64,000 nucleotides of DNA from Rouxiella aceris (GTDB lineage: Bacteria > Pseudomonadota > Gammaproteobacteria > Enterobacterales > Enterobacteriaceae), in the NCBI RefSeq assembly GCF_012933545.1, contig NZ_JAADJU010000009.1:124001-188000 (forward strand), written 5' to 3'. Below the pieces are notes generated by a model. The model made no database searches. It was not told the origin of the DNA and saw only the letters and a program-made list of their open reading frames with translations. Of this stretch, positions 39,183-48,641 are shown piece by piece. Numbering within the stretch: position 1 is the first letter of the stretch; each line of letters starts with the position of its first letter. The position numbers were made by a program, and so were the translations under genes.

Positions 39183-42100
39183 TTACTGCGCTTGTACCCG
39201 CAGCTCAGCTGCGGAACGACTACGGTGACCCAACAATGCTTTAACATCACTGGACTTTGGTTTAACCAGGGCAAATTTAGGCGCCCATTCAGGCCAGTTC
39301 GCCAAAATCTCTTCACCACGGGCCGACGCGGTCAACTGTACGTGTTCGGTGATCAAACCGCGCAGATGTTCTTCATGAATTGCCAGCTCTTCAACCTCGA
39401 GCACTTCTACCAGCTCTGGGTTGACGCGCTTGCGGAATTCGCCGTCTTCGTCGAGGACATAAGCAAAGCCACCGGTCATACCGGCACCAAAGTTGACCCC
39501 GGTACGGCCCAGCACGCAGACGATACCACCGGTCATATATTCACAGCCGTTGTCACCAATGCCTTCGACAACAGTGATCGCCCCGGAGTTACGCACCGCG
39601 AAACGTTCACCCGCACGGCCAGCGGCAAACATCTTACCGCCGGTTGCGCCATACAGACAGGTGTTGCCGACAATACTGGCTTCATGGCTGCGGAAGGCGG
39701 AACCAATTGGCGGACGGATGGCAATGCGGCCACCGGCCATGCCTTTGCCGACGTAGTCGTTGGCATCACCGGTCAGCATCAGGTCAACGCCACCGGCGTT
39801 CCAGACGCCAAAGCTCTGGCCTGCGGTACCGTTAAAGTTAATGCGCACCGGATCGGCAGCCATGCCCTGATCGCCGTGTTTCTCGGCAATGGCACCTGAC
39901 AGCAGGGCACCAACGGAGCGGTCGGTATTGCGAATATCGAAGTAGAACGCCTTGCTCTGCTTGCCCTCAATGTGCGGCGCTGCCTGTTCCAGGATATCTT
40001 TGTTCAACTGGCCTTTATCAAACGGTGGATTGTTCTCGGTACAGTAAACGGCTTTGCCTGGGTGCGGCGTTGCCGTCATCAGCAGCGGTGACAGATCCAG
40101 TTTGTTTTGCTTGGCGGTGAAACCATCAAGCTCGACCAGCAGATCGGTACGACCAATCAGATCGACCAACTGGCTGATACCCAGTTCGGCCATAATCTCA
40201 CGGGTTTCCTGGGTGATAAACTTGAAGTAGTTAGTCACGCGTTCAGGCAAGCCGTGGTAATGATTACGACGCAGTTTGTCATCCTGAGTTGCCACGCCCG
40301 TTGCGCAGTTGTTCAGATGGCAAATACGCAGGTATTTACAGCCCAGCGCCACCATTGGTCCGGTACCAAAGCCAAAGCTTTCGGCACCAAGGATCGCGGC
40401 TTTAACAATATCTACGCCGGTTTTCAGACCGCCATCCACCTGCAGACGGATCTTGTGGCGCAGACCGTTGGCTACCAGCGCCTGCTGGGTTTCTACCAGA
40501 CCCAATTCCCACGGGCTGCCGGCATGTTTCACCGACGACAGCGGGCTGGCACCTGTACCGCCGTCATAGCCGGCAATGGTGATCAGATCGGCATAAGCCT
40601 TGGCGACACCGGTAGCGATAGTCCCGACACCCGGTTCGGAAACCAGTTTGACGGAGATCATCGCCTTCGGATTGACCTGTTTCAAATCGAAAATCAACTG
40701 AGCCAGATCTTCGATTGAATAGATATCATGGTGTGGCGGTGGCGAAATCAGCGTCACGCCAGGCACGGAATAACGCAGTTTGGCGATATAAGGGGTGACT
40801 TTATCCCCCGGCAACTGGCCGCCTTCGCCCGGCTTGGCACCCTGAGCGACTTTAATCTGGATCACATCGGCATTAACCAGATACGCCGGGGTGACGCCAA
40901 AGCGACCGGAAGCGACCTGCTTGATGCGTGACACTTTATTGGTGCCATAACGCGCCGGATCTTCGCCGCCTTCACCCGAGTTGGAGCGACCACCGATGCT
41001 GTTCATGGCTTCGGCCAAAGATTCATGGGCTTCCGGGCTTAACGCACCGATAGACATGGCGGCGGTATCGAAACGGGTGAACAGGCCTTCGGCTGGCTCA
41101 ACCTGATCGACCGGGATCGGCTCGCCTTTCGGGGTGATCTTCAGCATATCGCGCAGCATGGCTACCGGACGTTCGTTAACCAGTTTGGCGTATTTCTGAT
41201 AATCGGCGTAGTCACCGCTTTGTACTGCCGCTTGCAGACTGTTTACCACATCAGGGTTATAGGCATGGTACTCCCCGCCGTGGACATATTTCAGCAGACC
41301 GCCCTGATCCAGCGTCTTGCGTTTCAGCCAGGCGCGTTTGGACAGGTTTTGCAGATCCTGCTGGAAGTCGCTGTAGCTGGCACCACTGATGCGGCTGACC
41401 ACACCCGGGAAGCAGACATCAGTCAGCTCTTTATGCAGGCCAACGGCTTCGAACAGACGGGCGCAGCGGTAAGAGGCAATGGTCGAGATGCCCATTTTGG
41501 ACATGATCTTGTACAGGCCTTTGTTGATGCCATTACGGTAATTCAGCATCACATCGCGATATTTCTTCTCGATAACCTGGGTGTCGACCAGGCGGGCCAG
41601 CGTTTCGTAAGCCAGGTATGGATAGACCGCAGTGGCACCAAAGCCCAGCAACACGGCGAAATGGTGAGGATCGCGGGCGCTGGCGGTTTCGACAATAATA
41701 TTGGCGTCGCAGCGCAGGTTCTTTTCAACCAGACGATACTGCAGCGCACCCACGGCCATTGGCGCAGGCAACGGTAAACGGTTAGGGGCAATATTACGGT
41801 CAGACAGCACCAGCAACACCGCGCCTTCGCGAACTTTGCGTTCGCCTTCGTCACAGAGTTTTTGCACAAAAGTCGCCATATCCTGTTCTGACGGATCGAA
41901 GGTCAGGTCCAGGGTTTCGGCGCGATAGTGTTTGCTATCAAGGGTGGTCAGCTGTGAAAAGTCGGAATAGAGCAGGATCGGCGATTTAAAGCTCAGACGG
42001 TGTGCCTGACCTTCGGCTTCGCAGAACACGTTCATTTCGCGGCCAATGCTGGTGGCCAGTGACATCACGTGGGCTTCACGCAGCGGATCGATTGGCGGGT

Positions 42101-43655
42101 TGGTTACCTGCGCAAACTGCTGACGGAAGTAGTCGTAAATCACGCGAGGACGGCTGGACAGCACGGCAAACGGCGTATCATCGCCCATTGAGCCGACGGC
42201 TTCCTGACCATTTTCGCCGAGCACGCGCAGGATCTGATCCAGCTCTTCGCTGTTGTAGCCGAACTGTTTCTGATAGCTCTCTAACAGGGCATCGTCCATT
42301 TCGCGCTTGCCGACCAGATCTTCCGGCAGGTCTTCAAACGGCACCAGACGCTGAACGTTCTTTTCCATCCACTCTTTGTAAGGGTGACGGCTTTTCAGAT
42401 CGTTGTCGGTTTCGGCAGAGTGATGGATCTTGCCGCTGCGGGTGTCGATAACCATCAGTTCGCCTGGACCGACGCGGCCTTTTTCCACCACTTCGTCCGG
42501 CTGGTAATCCCAGATGCCGACTTCCGAAGCGCAGGTGATCAGCTTGTCTTTGGTAATGACATAACGCGCCGGGCGCAGGCCGTTGCGATCCAGCGTACAG
42601 GCGGCATAGCGCCCGTCAGACATCACAATACCTGCCGGACCGTCCCATGGCTCCATATGCATGGAGTTGAAATCAAAGAACGAGCGCAGGTCGTTATCCA
42701 TATCCGGGTTCTGCTGCCAGGCTGGCGGTACCAGCAAACGCATGGCGCGCAGCAGATCCATACCGCCGCTAAGGAACAGTTCCAGCATATTGTCTAATGA
42801 GCTGGAGTCAGAACCGGTTTCATTCACAAACGGCGAAGCATCCTGCAGATCGGGGATCAGCGGGGTTTTAAATTTGTAAGCACGGGCACGCGCCCATTGG
42901 CGGTTACCGGCAATAGTGTTGATTTCACCGTTGTGCGCCAGGTAACGGAAAGGCTGCGCCAGACGCCAGCGTGGTACGGTGTTGGTGGAGAAGCGCTGAT
43001 GGAACAGGCAAATGGCCGATTCCAGACGCAGGTCCGCCAGATCGAGGTAGAAACGCGGCAGGTCGGCAGGCATGCACAGACCTTTATAGATATTGACCAC
43101 GTTGGAGAAGCTACAGACATAGAAATCTTTGTCCGGGCCGTTGCTCTCGCTGATGCGTTTTTCAATGCGGCGGCGCGCCATATACAGGCGGCGTTCCATA
43201 TCACGCGGGCGCCAACCGGCTGGCGCGTTGACAAAAATCTGTTCGATGCGCGGCAGGGAGGAGAGGGCAATCTCGCCGAGAACGTCGGGATTGGTCGGCA
43301 CTTCGCGCCAGCCAACAACAAACAGCGTCTCGTTCTCCAGCTCTTCTTCGACAATGCGGCGGCTTTCGGCGGCCAGTGCCTCGTCTTTGTTGAGGAACAG
43401 CATGCCGACGGCATAGTTCTTCGCCAGGCGCCAACTGCGCTCTTCGGCGATCATCCGGAAGAAACGGTCCGGTTTTTGTAACAGCAAGCCGCAACCATCC
43501 CCGGTCTTGCCATCAGCAAGAATAGCGCCACGGTGCTGCATACGCGCAAGGGCGTGAATGGCCGTACGGACGACCTTATGGCTAGGTTCGCCTTCTATGT
43601 GGGCGATCAGGCCGAAACCACAGTTGTCCCTCTCTTGGGATGCATCATATAACAT
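39183..43655 (-). CDS. gltB: GltB, glutamate synthase large subunit
   Basis: The 1490-aa product (E. coli about 1486) has an N-terminal class II glutaminase whose nucleophile Cys12 (RDNCGFGLIAH) is exposed after propeptide removal. It also has a central FMN synthase domain with the Cys cluster CKYLRICHLNNCATGVATQ and a C-terminal GXGXG beta-helix. It forms two glutamates from glutamine and 2-oxoglutarate. The start at 43655 is set by GGGGAGG about 8 bp upstream; the longer in-frame start at 43709 is less likely. It is probably nitrogen- and Lrp-regulated as in relatives. Confidence 0.97.
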   Translation of the reverse strand: MLYDASQERDNCGFGLIAHIEGEPSHKVVRTAIHALARMQHRGAILADGKTGDGCGLLLQKPDRFFRMIAEERSWRLAKNYAVGMLFLNKDEALAAESRRIVEEELENETLFVVGWREVPTNPDVLGEIALSSLPRIEQIFVNAPAGWRPRDMERRLYMARRRIEKRISESNGPDKDFYVCSFSNVVNIYKGLCMPADLPRFYLDLADLRLESAICLFHQRFSTNTVPRWRLAQPFRYLAHNGEINTIAGNRQWARARAYKFKTPLIPDLQDASPFVNETGSDSSSLDNMLELFLSGGMDLLRAMRLLVPPAWQQNPDMDNDLRSFFDFNSMHMEPWDGPAGIVMSDGRYAACTLDRNGLRPARYVITKDKLITCASEVGIWDYQPDEVVEKGRVGPGELMVIDTRSGKIHHSAETDNDLKSRHPYKEWMEKNVQRLVPFEDLPEDLVGKREMDDALLESYQKQFGYNSEELDQILRVLGENGQEAVGSMGDDTPFAVLSSRPRVIYDYFRQQFAQVTNPPIDPLREAHVMSLATSIGREMNVFCEAEGQAHRLSFKSPILLYSDFSQLTTLDSKHYRAETLDLTFDPSEQDMATFVQKLCDEGERKVREGAVLLVLSDRNIAPNRLPLPAPMAVGALQYRLVEKNLRCDANIIVETASARDPHHFAVLLGFGATAVYPYLAYETLARLVDTQVIEKKYRDVMLNYRNGINKGLYKIMSKMGISTIASYRCARLFEAVGLHKELTDVCFPGVVSRISGASYSDFQQDLQNLSKRAWLKRKTLDQGGLLKYVHGGEYHAYNPDVVNSLQAAVQSGDYADYQKYAKLVNERPVAMLRDMLKITPKGEPIPVDQVEPAEGLFTRFDTAAMSIGALSPEAHESLAEAMNSIGGRSNSGEGGEDPARYGTNKVSRIKQVASGRFGVTPAYLVNADVIQIKVAQGAKPGEGGQLPGDKVTPYIAKLRYSVPGVTLISPPPHHDIYSIEDLAQLIFDLKQVNPKAMISVKLVSEPGVGTIATGVAKAYADLITIAGYDGGTGASPLSSVKHAGSPWELGLVETQQALVANGLRHKIRLQVDGGLKTGVDIVKAAILGAESFGFGTGPMVALGCKYLRICHLNNCATGVATQDDKLRRNHYHGLPERVTNYFKFITQETREIMAELGISQLVDLIGRTDLLVELDGFTAKQNKLDLSPLLMTATPHPGKAVYCTENNPPFDKGQLNKDILEQAAPHIEGKQSKAFYFDIRNTDRSVGALLSGAIAEKHGDQGMAADPVRINFNGTAGQSFGVWNAGGVDLMLTGDANDYVGKGMAGGRIAIRPPIGSAFRSHEASIVGNTCLYGATGGKMFAAGRAGERFAVRNSGAITVVEGIGDNGCEYMTGGIVCVLGRTGVNFGAGMTGGFAYVLDEDGEFRKRVNPELVEVLEVEELAIHEEHLRGLITEHVQLTASARGEEILANWPEWAPKFALVKPKSSDVKALLGHRSRSAAELRVQAQ

Positions 43656-44566
43656 GTCTTGAACCTCCCCAGGCTCTGCGAGACTCTCACACCTATTGCG
43701 AGGGAGCATAATAACGGCTGATTCAGCGTATTAACGCACTCTTATGGTGCGATTATGGGCTGACATCCTCCGTCAATGGCCCCTCGTGACGGTTCTCACA
43801 AGTGGTATATGACTTGTTTTAATGAGGGAGTCTTCAATTACTGCATAAATATGACGAGTTATTGGCTCATCGATTTTAACTGATAAAGAGTGCTTCCAGC
43901 GGACTCCCAACTTAGCGAGAAAGCGCGGGTAGGTCAAATACCGATTGTCACCGTGGCAAAATAGATGTTTTATCAATTAACGTTTTGATATGTATCATTT
44001 TAGTGGTTTTTGAGGGGCTATAATAACAGTCTGAAACAGGCTGGGAAGTGTGAGCTGTCTCACTGTCACGCAAGGCGCATATCTGTTCCCTGTGCTAGTG
44101 AATGATACTTTGCCAGTTTTTTGTTCTGCACAATGGGCATTGCATGTGCTTTATCGCTGTTTTTAACTGTAGCGTAATATTGTAATTATAGCGGCGGGAT
44201 AATAAGAATTATTCATACTGTGTTGAGTGATTTTATTTGCAGTAATACTGAATAGTTATTCTTTATCTGGCTGGTCGGCAGCGCAAAAGAGTAATAGAGA
44301 AAAGAGAAAAGCCTTTTCGGGCTGGGCCTTGGAAGTATTCAGTATAAGACTATTAATAATTGCAAGGCCGACGTTAGTCAATAATTGCCAGTTTGGAGCC
44401 TTTGCACCATCCATCGTTCCCTAACGGTGCAAAAGCGAGAATTCTCAGCCAAAAACTGACTTGCTGGCTGAAATGTGCCTGTTTTGCGGTATGATTTAGC
44501 TGTGCTGCCACGAACCTGCAACCTGACCGCGAGCGGGTATAGACAATGTTTTCTCAAGGAAAGGCC
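43656..44566. promoter_or_regulatory. gltB/arcB divergent intergenic region lacking yhcC
   Basis: 911 bp with no supported gene. It is AT-rich in the middle (43850-44230). It holds the gltB leader on the minus strand, a TTTGCACC/GGTGCAAA inverted repeat at 44401-44433, and the arcB promoter. In E. coli yhcC occupies this place; here at most a trace of its C-terminal coding is visible at 44332-44379. Short frames such as 43773-43976 have no features of genes. Confidence 0.5.
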
Positions 44567-46906
44567 ATGAAGCAGATCAGATTACTTGCGCAGTACTACG
44601 TCGACCTGATGGTTAAGCTCGGCCTGGTACGTTTTTCGCTATTGCTTGCCTCGGCGCTGGTGGTACTGGCAATGATTGTGCAAATGGCCGTGACCATGCT
44701 GTTGCGCGGGCAGGTTGAAAGTATTGATGTGGTGCGCTCCATCTTCTTTGGTCTGATTATTACCCCCTGGGCGGTCTATTTCTTGTCAGTGGTGGTCGAA
44801 CAACTGGAAGAGTCCCGTCAGCGCCTGTCTCGCCTGGTGGATAAACTCGAAGAGATGCGCCACCGTGACCTCACGCTAAACCAGCAACTGACAGAAAATA
44901 TTGCTCAGTTGAATCAGGAGATCGCCGACCGTATCAAAGCCGAAGAGGCGCGTCTGGCGGTGGTCGACAAACTTAAGCTGGAAATGCAGCACCGCGAGCA
45001 GGCGCAGGTCGAACTCAGTCAGCAGTCAGCCCTGTTGCGCTCTTTTCTCGATGCCTCCCCGGACCTGGTCTATTACCGTAACGAAGACAAAGAGTTTTCT
45101 GGCTGTAATCGCGCCATGGAGTTACTCACCGGTCGCAGCGAGAAGCAGTTGATTGGTCTGACACCGGACGATGTCTATACCGCGGATATTGCCGAAAAAG
45201 TCATTGAGACCGACGAAAAAGTCTTCCGCCATAATGTCGCCCTGACCTATGAACAGTGGCTGGTTTATCCTGATGGCCGCAAAGCCTGTTTTGAACTGCG
45301 CAAGGTGCCTTTTTATGACCGTGTGGGTAAACGTCACGGACTGATGGGGTTTGGGCGTGATATTACCGAGCGTAAGCGCTATCAGGACGCGTTAGAGAAC
45401 GCCAGCAGGGAGAAGACCACATTTATCTCTACGATCAGCCACGAGCTGCGTACGCCGCTTAATGGCATTGTCGGTCTGAGCCGTATTCTGCTGGATACGG
45501 AACTGAACGATGAACAGCATAACTACCTCAAGACCATCCACGTCAGTGCCATTACCCTGGGGAATATCTTTAACGATATCATTGAGATGGATAAGCTTGA
45601 GCGCCGCAAGGTGCAACTCGACAATAATCCGATCAATTTTACCGACTTCCTTTCCGATCTGGAAAACCTCTCCGGCTTGCTGGTGCAACCCAAGGGGCTG
45701 AAGTTCGTGATGCAGCCGGATATGCCGTTACCGCATACCGTTAAGAGCGACGGCACCCGTTTGCGCCAGATCCTGTGGAATCTGATTGGCAACGCGGTGA
45801 AGTTTACCCATCAGGGCGAGATTGTGGTGCGGGTACATCACGACGGCAAGGATCACTTGTGCTTTGAGGTCCAGGACTCCGGTATGGGTATCCCGCAGGC
45901 GGAACAGGACAAAATCTTCGCCATGTACTATCAGGTCAAGGACAAGAACGGCGGCAAACCGGCCACCGGCACCGGTATTGGTCTGGCGGTTTCCAAGCGT
46001 CTGGCGCAGAGCATGGGCGGGGATATCACCGTATGCAGTGAACCGGGCAAAGGTTCCTGCTTCACTCTGACGGTCAATGCGCCAACCCTGGACGAACCGG
46101 AAGAAGCATTAAACGATGCCGATACGTTGCCGCTACCCGCATTGAATATCCTGCTGGTGGAAGATATCGAACTTAACGTAATCGTCGCCCGTTCAGTGCT
46201 GGAAAAACTGGGCAGTAGCGTGGAAGTGGCAATGAATGGCCATGATGCGCTAGCCATGTTCGACCCCGATGAGTTTGATTTGGTATTGCTGGATATTCAA
46301 CTGCCTGATATGACCGGCCTGGATATCGCCCGGATACTGAAAGACAAATATGCCGGTCAAGCGTTGCCACCGCTGGTGGCGCTGACGGCCAACGTTTTGA
46401 AAGACAAGAAAGAGTACCAGGATGCCGGTATCGATGACGTGTTAAGCAAACCGCTCTCCGTGCCGGCACTTACCGCCATGATCCAGCAGTTCTGGGATCA
46501 CCAGCCGCAGCATGTCGCAAACAACAAGGAGCATAAAACCATGAAGGCCAATGAAAATCTGCTCGATATCCCAATGCTGGAACAGTATATGGAGTTGGTA
46601 GGGCCGGGCCTGATACATCAGAGCGCCGATATGTTCGAAAAGATGATGCCTGGCTATCTTGAGTTGCTGGACTCCAATATGACCGCCCGCGATCAGCAAG
46701 GCATTACCGAAGAGGCGCATAAAATCAAGGGTGCAGCGGGGTCGGTGGGCTTGAAACACTTGCAGCAGTTGGCCCAGCAAATACAAACGCCTACTTTGCC
46801 AGCCTGGTGGGACAACGTTCAGGATTGGGTCGACGAGTTAAAACTGGAATGGCGCAATGATGTGCAGGTATTGCGTGAATGGACGGCAGACGCTGAAAAA
46901 AAATAA
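44567..46906 (+). CDS. arcB: ArcB, anaerobic hybrid sensor histidine kinase
   Basis: The 779-aa product (E. coli 778) has two membrane helices (about 20-45 and 57-78), a leucine-zipper/coiled coil, a PAS domain (about 150-270, RSFLDASPDLVYYRNED), HisKA with His in STISHELRT (about 292), HATPase, a receiver with Asp in LVLLDIQLPD (about 577) and an Hpt domain with His in EEAHKIKGAAGS (about 718). It phosphorelays to ArcA when quinones are reduced. The start at 44567 follows AAGGAAAGG. The stop codon overlaps the T-run of the convergent arcZ terminator. Confidence 0.98.
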   Translation: MKQIRLLAQYYVDLMVKLGLVRFSLLLASALVVLAMIVQMAVTMLLRGQVESIDVVRSIFFGLIITPWAVYFLSVVVEQLEESRQRLSRLVDKLEEMRHRDLTLNQQLTENIAQLNQEIADRIKAEEARLAVVDKLKLEMQHREQAQVELSQQSALLRSFLDASPDLVYYRNEDKEFSGCNRAMELLTGRSEKQLIGLTPDDVYTADIAEKVIETDEKVFRHNVALTYEQWLVYPDGRKACFELRKVPFYDRVGKRHGLMGFGRDITERKRYQDALENASREKTTFISTISHELRTPLNGIVGLSRILLDTELNDEQHNYLKTIHVSAITLGNIFNDIIEMDKLERRKVQLDNNPINFTDFLSDLENLSGLLVQPKGLKFVMQPDMPLPHTVKSDGTRLRQILWNLIGNAVKFTHQGEIVVRVHHDGKDHLCFEVQDSGMGIPQAEQDKIFAMYYQVKDKNGGKPATGTGIGLAVSKRLAQSMGGDITVCSEPGKGSCFTLTVNAPTLDEPEEALNDADTLPLPALNILLVEDIELNVIVARSVLEKLGSSVEVAMNGHDALAMFDPDEFDLVLLDIQLPDMTGLDIARILKDKYAGQALPPLVALTANVLKDKKEYQDAGIDDVLSKPLSVPALTAMIQQFWDHQPQHVANNKEHKTMKANENLLDIPMLEQYMELVGPGLIHQSADMFEKMMPGYLELLDSNMTARDQQGITEEAHKIKGAAGSVGLKHLQQLAQQIQTPTLPAWWDNVQDWVDELKLEWRNDVQVLREWTADAEKK

Positions 46907-47017
46907 CCCCAGCCTAGGCCGGGGTGCGCTAATACTGCGCCAACACCAGGGAAATGGTTAACCCACGATAGGATTCTTAGGGTTCGGAGTTCGCAGGTCT
47001 TGGTAAATTAGAAATGT
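46897..47017 (-). ncRNA. arcZ: ArcZ small regulatory RNA
   Basis: Read on the minus strand, the 3' part contains the conserved seed TTTCCCTGGTGTTGGCGCAG followed by TATTAGCGCACC and a terminator hairpin ACCCCGGCC/GGCTGGGGT with eight T, as in E. coli ArcZ. The 3' end is near 46897. The 5' end is set only by the usual 121-nt length. ArcZ is an Hfq sRNA that activates rpoS, represses flhDC and feeds back on arcB; its gene is repressed by ArcA. Its terminator is embedded at the arcB stop. Confidence 0.85.
46906..46925. terminator. Shared arcB/arcZ terminator hairpin
   Basis: ACCCCAGCC and GGCCGGGGT pair around TA, forming a hairpin directly after the arcB stop. The minus-strand T-run (46903-46896) serves arcZ; on the plus strand it has no T-run and may only end the arcB mRNA structurally. 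Confidence 0.7.
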
Positions 47018-47514
47018 AAGTGTAATACAATATTGCCGAGTCAACATAACAAAAATCAGCGAAACTGTTACGAGATTCATTAAAAACTGTGATGTAGATT
47101 AATCTTTGTCTATACAAAAGTTCAAGCGTTTATCGCAGGAAATTTTACGGCGGGTGCATGAAAGCCTGCGCAGGGCTGCCTGCGGGCAAGGGTTTTGCAT
47201 CAGCTTGCCAGGCCCAATCCGTTATTATCGTTTCGGTTATAAGCAATAAATATGTTTTATAAGACTTGCTCCAGACACTGGAATTATTTTAACTCACTGT
47301 AATTAATGGTTTATTTTAAAAAATAAGATGCTGTGGGTGATGTTTTCTCGTGGCGCTGGCCTGGCGAACGGATAAAGCGATAATTTTAGTTAGAAGCGCC
47401 CGCCGACAAACCTCTTCCATATGGAATATAGCGCATGGCATAGGGGGGAACATCAGGTTGAGCACCTGACTTAGGTATGAAATCGTCTGGTCGATTGATT
47501 AGTGATTATTAATG
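47018..47514. other. Gene-free region between arcZ and the elbB remnant
   Basis: About 500 bp with no supported gene. It contains the arcZ promoter region near its left end and AT-rich, stop-filled sequence that probably derives from the lost 5' half of elbB, although no clear ElbB N-terminal coding can be read. Confidence 0.4.
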
Positions 47515-47811
47515 TTTAGTCGATGGATTCATAAGAAACATAAACCAATAGGTTTTATCAGCCTTTCTGTCTGTCGGGCTTGCCAATCACCCGGTGAAAC
47601 CGTTAGCGAAACAGGGAAAAACGAACGGAAAAATACGGAACTCATTGATGCATTGGGCGCAGATGACCAACGCCACCCGGCGAGTAATTGAGCGACAGGC
47701 AGGTAATAGCCGATTGTTAGCACTCTTGGTGAGGTATTTGCTAGCATGATAAAGGAGGCAGCCGTGAGTATTGATAAGCTGGTCAGATGTGTATTGGATT
47801 GTATTGCATGA
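47515..47811 (+). pseudogene. elbB: Decayed elbB (glyoxalase/DJ-1-like) remnant
   Basis: Fragments of the ElbB C-terminal half are readable in shifting plus-strand frames: IHKKHKPIGF (ElbB has MHQAGKPLGF), NTELIDALGADDQRHP (DTAEVLEEMGAEHVPCP), and [18 protein letters not shown] (EAASGIDKLVSRVLVLAE). The last ends in a TGA that overlaps the mtgA ATG (ATGA), the junction expected of an intact elbB-mtgA operon. Frameshifts, stops and loss of the N-terminal half make it non-functional. Alignment was done by eye against the remembered E. coli protein. Confidence 0.8.
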
Positions 47812-48539
47812 GCAAATCATTAATAAAAAGTTCGCTATATCGCCCCTTTTTATGGCTAAAAACAGCGGTAATCTCCTTAGTTGCCGTGTGGTTAGCCGGG
47901 ATTGTATTTTTTTCGTTTTTACCGGTGCCCTTTTCGGCGGTCATGGTCGAAAGACAGATTTCCGCCTGGTTTAGCGGCGACTTCGGCTATGTCTCTCACT
48001 CAGATTGGGTGCCAATGAGCGCTATATCGTCGCCAATGGCGCTGGCGGTGATGGCGGCGGAGGACCAAAAATTCCCCGATCATTGGGGATTTGATGTCGA
48101 AGCCATTCAGTCCGCCCTTAACCATAATGAACAGGAAGATGCCAATATTCGCGGTGCTTCCACCCTGTCTCAGCAAACGGCGAAAAACCTGTTTCTTTGG
48201 GATGGCCGCAGTTGGATCCGCAAGGGGCTGGAAGCCGGGCTGACCCTGGGCATTGAAACCGTGTGGACCAAACGGCGCATTTTGACGGTCTATCTCAATA
48301 TTGTGGAGTTTGGCGACGGGGTGTTTGGTGTCGAACAGGCCGCCCAGCATTTCTTTCATAAACCCGCCAGTCGGCTGACGGCTTCTCAGGCCGCGCTGTT
48401 GGCTGCGGTATTGCCCAATCCTCACCTGTATAAAGTCAATGCCCCGTCGGCGTATGTATTGCGGCGTCAGCAGTGGATCTTGCGACAGATGAGCCAGTTG
48501 GGCGGCGAGGGTTTTTTGATTGAACACAAGCTGCGTTAG
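47808..48539 (+). CDS. mtgA: MtgA, monofunctional peptidoglycan glycosyltransferase
   Basis: The 243-aa GT51 enzyme has one N-terminal membrane helix ([24 protein letters not shown]) and the family motifs [14 protein letters not shown] (catalytic Glu), [30 protein letters not shown] and [15 protein letters not shown]. It polymerises glycan strands from lipid II at the division site. The start MSKS at 47808 matches E. coli and overlaps the elbB remnant stop. An in-frame ATG at 47787 is not supported. Confidence 0.96.
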   Translation: MSKSLIKSSLYRPFLWLKTAVISLVAVWLAGIVFFSFLPVPFSAVMVERQISAWFSGDFGYVSHSDWVPMSAISSPMALAVMAAEDQKFPDHWGFDVEAIQSALNHNEQEDANIRGASTLSQQTAKNLFLWDGRSWIRKGLEAGLTLGIETVWTKRRILTVYLNIVEFGDGVFGVEQAAQHFFHKPASRLTASQAALLAAVLPNPHLYKVNAPSAYVLRRQQWILRQMSQLGGEGFLIEHKLR

Positions 48540-48572
48540 CTAAAAAAGAGTGCAGACATATCCTGGTGTCCG

Positions 48573-48605
48573 GTAAGTAAGCAGTAAGTCAGGCTGTCTT
48601 AAAGT
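48573..48605 (+). promoter_or_regulatory. Candidate OmpR/PhoB-type box and promoter of the mipA operon
   Basis: Direct repeats GTAAGT at 48573-48578 and 48584-48589 have an 11-bp period, typical of winged-helix response regulator sites. A -10-like TAAAGT follows at 48600-48605, 10 bp after the second repeat, replacing a -35. The response regulator encoded two genes downstream is the natural candidate to bind. Confidence 0.45.
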
Positions 48606-48641
48606 CGATTCCTTCTGGTACGGCATTCAGAGGAATAAACT

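Noticed and set aside
43773-43976. 67-codon minus-strand frame upstream of gltB
   Set aside because: It has no recognisable family, no clear ribosome-binding site and lies in AT-rich regulatory sequence; treated as chance.
44227-44424. 65-codon plus-strand frame before arcB as a gene
   Set aside because: No ribosome-binding site or family signature. At best it contains a trace of decayed yhcC.
44401-44433. NtrC-type site from the GCACC/GGTGC inverted repeat
   Set aside because: The spacing between the half sites is much larger than in known NtrC sites.
47587-47820. Minus-strand frames over the elbB remnant
   Set aside because: No family resemblance; plus-strand fragments clearly match ElbB instead.
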